From Elephas maximus indicus (taxonomy: Eukaryota > Chordata > Mammalia > Proboscidea > Elephantidae), in contig NC_064820.1 of NCBI RefSeq assembly GCF_024166365.1, positions 147,270,001 through 147,334,000 on the forward strand: a stretch of 64,000 nt of DNA, read 5' to 3'. Position 1 is the first letter of the stretch; each line of letters starts with the position of its first letter. The notes beneath the pieces are model-generated. The model worked only from the letters and a program-made list of their open reading frames with translations. It had not been told where the DNA came from and searched no databases. The position numbers were made by a program, and so were the translations under genes. Positions 59,972-64,000 of the stretch are shown piece by piece.

Positions 59972-60671
59972 TCAGTTTCTGTGTATTTGATTTTTTTTTT
60001 CCCTTCCTTTTCTGTTATTGATTTCTACTTCTGTGACTTTATGCTCAGAAAAGATGCTTTGTAATATTTCAATGTTTTGGATTCTGTTAAGGCTCGGTTT
60101 GTGGTCTAATACATGGTCTATTCTGGAGAATGTTCCATGTGCATTGGAAAAGAAAATGTACTTGGCTGCTGTTGGGTGGAGTGTTCTGTATATGTATATG
60201 AGATCAAATTCATCAGTTACGGCATTTAGATTTTCCATGTCTTCACTGAGCTTCTCACTGGATGTTCTGTCCTTCACCAAAAGTGCTGTGTTGAAGTCTC
60301 CTACTATTATTGTGGAGCTATAGTCTTTGCAATGTCGTTAGAATTTGTTTTATGTATTTTGGAGCCCTGTCATTGGGTACATAAATATTTATTATGGTTA
60401 TGTCCTCCTAGTATATTGACCCTTTAGTCATTATACAGTGTCCTTCCTTATCCTTTGTGGTGGGTTTTGCTTTAAAGCCTTTTTTGTCAGAGATTAATAT
60501 TGCCACTCTTGCTCTTTTTTGATTGATGTTTGCTTGATATATTTTTTTCCATCCTTTGAGTTTTAGTTTGTTTGTATCTTTAAGTCTAAGGTGTGTTTCT
60601 TGTAGGCAACATATAGACAGATCATTTTTTAAAAATCTATTCTGCCATTCTCTGTCTCTTTGTTGATGCAT
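59972..60671 (-). pseudogene. L1 ORF2 endonuclease remnant
   Basis: Pieces at 60408-60671 (CCLQETHLRLKDTNKLK) and 59972-60280 (FSRIDHVLDHKPSLNRIQN) belong to the apurinic-type endonuclease domain. The start of ORF2, with its TLNANGLN motif, is at about 60700. Confidence 0.86.
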
Positions 60672-61143
60672 TTAGTCCATTTGCATTCAGTGTAATTATG
60701 GTTAGATATGAGTTTAGTGCTGTCATTTTGATGTCTTTGTGCGCTACTGACAGTTTCTTTGTTCCACTGAATTTTCTGTGCTGAGTCATTTTTCTTTATG
60801 TATTTTCATCGTCATCGATTTTGTATTTGCTGAGTATTTATGTTTTTCTTCTTTTTTATTTTGATATTTAGGATTGGTAGTTTCTTTTGTGGTTACCTTA
60901 AAATTTACCTTTCTAATTTAAACCAATTTTTTATTTCTTGATATCGCCTTGACTTCCTCTCCATGTGAAAGTTCTATGACTACGTTACTTAAAACCTCTT
61001 TTTTAACGTTGCCATCTTTTACGTATTGATGTCTGTTTCCCTATTTTCAGTGTTTTAGCTTTGACTTATTTTTGTGACTTCCCTATCTGGCTTGATATCG
61101 GGTTGTTCTATCCTGTGTTGTAGTCTTGGGTTGTTATCTGATA

Positions 61144-61915
61144 TTATTGATTCTCTAACCAGAGGACTCCCTTTAGTATTTCTTGTAATTTTCTTTTGGT
61201 TTTTACAAATTCCCTTAACTTCTGGTTATCTGGAAATGCCCTAATTTTGCCATCATATCTGAGAGACAGTTTTGCTAGATATATATTTCTTGGCTGGCAG
61301 TTTTTTTCCTTCAAGGTTTTATATGTACCATTCCATTGCCTTCTTTCTTGCATGGTTTTTGGTGAGTAGTCAGAGCTTATTCTCATTGACTCTCCTTTGA
61401 GATGACTTTTCGCTTATCCCTACCTGCTCTTGAAATTCTCTCTTTATCTTTGATTTTGGCAAGTTTGATTTTAATATGTCTTGGTGACTTTCTTTTGGGA
61501 TCTACCTTGTGTGGGGTTTGATGAGCTCTTGGATAGATATCTTCTTGTCTTTTGTGATATCAGGGAAGTTTTCTGCCAACAAATCTTCAACAATTCTCTA
61601 CTTTCTGTTATCCCTCCCTGTTCTGGTTGTCCAGTCACTCGTAGGTTATTCTCTTGATAGAGTTCCACATAATTCTTAGGGTTTCTTCATTAAAAAAAAA
61701 AAAAATTTTATCTGTGTTTCCTCAAATGAATTGGTGCCAAGTGCTTTATCTTCAATCTCACTAATTCTGACTTCTGTTGCCTCAATTCTGGTCCTATGAG
61801 TTTCTATTGAGTTGTCTAATTCTGACATTTTATTATTAATCTTTTGGATTTCTATCTGCTGTCTCTCTATGGATTCTTGCAGCCTGTTAAATTTGTCATT
61901 TTGCTCCTGTATCAC
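61144..61915 (-). pseudogene. L1 ORF1p remnant
   Basis: Three frame-shifted pieces: a coiled coil (61676-61915, heptad-rich SIERQQIEIQKINNKMSEL), an RRM-like segment (61471-61668, NNLRVTGQPEQ) and the C-terminal domain (61144-61386, ending LQEILKGVLWLENQ). Together they show the standard ORF1p layout of coiled coil, RRM and CTD. Confidence 0.88.
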
Positions 61916-63367
61916 CTTCTTAAGTTCCTCTGTTGCTTTGTCTGTGTGTTCCTTGGCTTGGTCTTTTTTTTGTTTTGCCTGATCTCCTTCCTGTTCTCTT
62001 AAAGAGCTCTGTATATTGATCTTTTGAATTCTATCCCCAGTGTCCTAGCTTCTTGTTTTGTTTTGATGTGCCCAAATAGGCTGGTTGTGTGAGCTAGTTT
62101 GATTATTGGCATCTTTGAACCTCTCATGTCCTGTCTCCAGGTGGCTAAAGCTGTTACTAGGTATGTGAGCTTTTCTTGTGTGAATTCATCTCAGGTGTCT
62201 AGGTTTTTGGTCCCCGAGTGTGTAGTGCAGGCTTTCATCTACAGTCCTAGATGGGCAAGGCTACATAGGGCTGATTGGAGCAGGCACAGGTATCTGGCTA
62301 CAGTAAAGGGTTATGTGGTGAGCAAGCTAGGGTGCTGATGGCTGCTCCTGAGTGCCTGGGTGGAAGGTGTGTCCCTGTTCCCTAGAGCACACAGGTGGGT
62401 GGGTTCTGCACCTGGACTTTCGGCACCCAATACTGTTGGCTGTAAGGACTGGGAGGCACCACTTGCTCTCAGACCCCTGTCACTGGTGGCTGGGTAGAGT
62501 GAGTGGAGCCACCAGTCCTCAGGCCCCTGATGTCGATAGGTGAGGACTGTGCTTAATGGGCAGGGTGGCATCAAATGTCAGCAATCTGCCACTCCCCCTT
62601 AGCTGTTGCAGTTGAAAATAGGCTTTAGATATATATACCCTGTTGTACTGTGCGAATGAGGGCCCACGCTGTTGAAATGGGCCCACACAGGTCTAGGCAG
62701 GGGTGAAAGGCAAAGTCTGTGGACCCCTTATGACTGTGCCTAGGCAAAGGGGCTGTGCCTGCCCTGAGGTCCTGGCTTAGGGTAGCTGGCAGATTATTTT
62801 TTCCTGTTTGTTAATTTGTTCCCTCTCCAAAGCCAGGAAAATGGCTTAGGCATGCAACGGGTCCCACCCTGGCTCAGGGGGTGGGGCAATCCTTGAAGCT
62901 GGACTGGGATGAGAGCAGAGTAGGGAGAGAGCATGTGGATGGGAGAGAGGTACTTCTCAATGGGGGAAGGGTTTTTTTAAATTTTTTTATTTCGTGCGGT
63001 AGGTTAGACGCTTGCACTTAACTTTTGGAGATTCAGTGCTGCTTCTCCCTGCTTTCGGAGACTTGTGCAGACTCTCTACCTCTTGGCTTCTCCCAGTGTG
63101 GAAAATGCATCCTGAGTGCTACTGCTTGCCTCAGCCCTGTGTGCCAGCCAATCCAGCCTGTAGGATGCCGATCCAGCCTGTAGGGTGCTGGCCAGGTCAG
63201 GTCTGGCAAATCCTTACTGCTTCTGAACTGTCTCTCCTTCCCCCTGCTGCACTGTCTGACTCCCCAACTTTTTCTTTGATGTTCAGGGCTCCTAGATTGT
63301 CTTATATAATCGATTCACTTGTTTTTTGAGTCTTTGTTGTAAGAGAGACCACAGGAAATGCCTGACT

Positions 63368-63379
63368 CCACCATCTTGG
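63368..63379 (-). promoter_or_regulatory. YY1-type site at L1 5' end
   Basis: Reads ccaagatggtgg on the minus strand, within about 20 bases of the L1 5' terminus. In other mammals a YY1 site at this place sets the L1 start point; function here is inferred. Confidence 0.6.
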
Positions 63380-63515
63380 CTCCTAAGTCAAATATTTTAA
63401 ACTAGTTTGACAAATTTCTGATTTCTATATTTATATAACCCTTGGTTCCTACTAATGCAGTTGCTTATGTTATGGGAAAATTTAAGCTCTGTTTTATTAG
63501 ATCTATGAATACAGT

Positions 63516-63738
63516 AGGGAGCCCTGGTGGCACAGCAGTTAAAGCACTCAGCTGCTAACCACAGGGGTGGTTGTTTGAACCCACCAGCTGCTCTGCAGAA
63601 GAGAGATGTGGCAGTTTGATTTTGTAAAGATTTACAGCTTTGGAAACCCTATGGGACAGTTCTACTCTGTCCTATAGGGTTGTTATGAATTGGAATTGAC
63701 TTGAGGGCAGCAGGTTTTTTGGGGGGGCGGGGCTTATT
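63516..63738 (+). repeat. AfroSINE with exact 8-bp target duplication
   Basis: 'gggagccctggtggcacagc' head, 'gatttacagctttggaaacc' middle and 'gaattggaattgacttgagg' tail, flanked by aatacagt at 63508-63515 and 63739-63746. Confidence 0.93.
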
Positions 63739-63746
63739 AATACAGT

Positions 63747-64000
63747 TTTTCTGAATATTTGATGTTTCCCATTTCACCTGCCTATCCATATCCTGTATAT
63801 CGGTTAGGCTTTAGGGTAATCATAGTTGTAACAGAGACTCCAAAATGCACTGGTTCCGATGAGATAAGCATACTCCTCTCTCACTTAACGGTCCAGTGCT
63901 CTCCTTCATGCAGTCTTTGAAAGACTTGGGCTTATAGCCACTGCCATTTTCAAAACAGATCACTCCAACTGTCTTTATTCTAGCCAGTGTGAAAGGAGCT
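63747..64000. other. Window end, probable old repeat
   Basis: The sequence 'ggttaggctttagggtaatc' to 'tgaaagacttgggc' resembles a widespread old mammalian repeat that I cannot name. No TXNDC15 exon, the next gene expected from human order, was recognised. Confidence 0.35.

Larger units (their letters stand above)
58120..63390 (-). mobile_element. L1 with intact 5' end and large ORF2 deletion, antisense
   Basis: Minus-strand order from the right: 5'UTR (63390 to about 62050), ORF1 (about 62000-61140), ORF2 from about 60740 leftwards, then 3'UTR (58762-58130). ORF2 jumps at about 58763 from the GTRQGCPLS region straight into the 3'UTR, losing roughly 2 kb including the catalytic box. The 5' terminus carries ccaagatggtgg (63368-63379), a YY1-type site as found at L1 5' ends. 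Multiple stops show it is inactive. Confidence 0.92.

Noticed and set aside
63747..64000. Start of TXNDC15 at the right edge
   Set aside because: Expected from human gene order, but no exon, CpG island or thioredoxin-like coding sequence is visible here.

Overview
This is a placental-mammal nuclear genome window. The short interspersed elements beginning 'ccctggtggcatagtggttaag' are AfroSINEs, and their 3' tails match the BovB-like RTE elements also present. That combination points to an afrotherian, most likely a paenungulate such as an elephant. The species call is an inference; the sequence alone does not separate elephant, manatee and hyrax.

Two protein-coding genes are recognisable, both on the + strand and in the order known on human 5q31.1. 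(1) The last four coding exons of DDX46, the human PRP5 spliceosomal DEAD-box helicase, lie at 526-744, 1067-1211, 9861-9934 and 11362-11409. They encode the C-terminal ~161 residues and are followed by a ~1.8 kb 3'UTR. The intron after the first of these exons has a non-canonical GC donor. (2) C5orf24 has a CpG-rich promoter and 5'UTR exon near 32.75-33.2 kb, a 4.8 kb intron, a single coding exon at 37982-38548 (188 residues, four AT-hook-like GRP repeats spaced exactly 16 residues apart) and a ~3.9 kb 3'UTR free of recognisable repeats.

The rest is mostly transposable elements. From left to right: DDX46 introns with ancient L1M, L2, L1 3'UTR pieces and a long LTR; an intergenic region (13-32.7 kb) with a triple nest (L1M > LTR > L1), a young 5'-truncated L1 that keeps ~635 codons of open ORF2, AfroSINEs nested in each other, LTRs of two related families and an almost full-length RTE split by an LTR; then C5orf24; then a second almost full-length RTE split by an L1, an L1 3'UTR piece carrying an 89-bp inverted repeat, and a 13.6-kb block of three L1 copies in alternating orientation (49.7-63.4 kb), one with an intact 5' end and a large ORF2 deletion.

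I see no CRISPR array, operon or other prokaryote-type system, and no clearly new multi-gene system. The best leads are the GC-AG intron, the L1 inverted repeat, the antisense reading frame recurring in L1 3'UTRs, the exon-like or retrocopy fragment at 16439-16757, and the pair of same-orientation RTE copies that bracket C5orf24.
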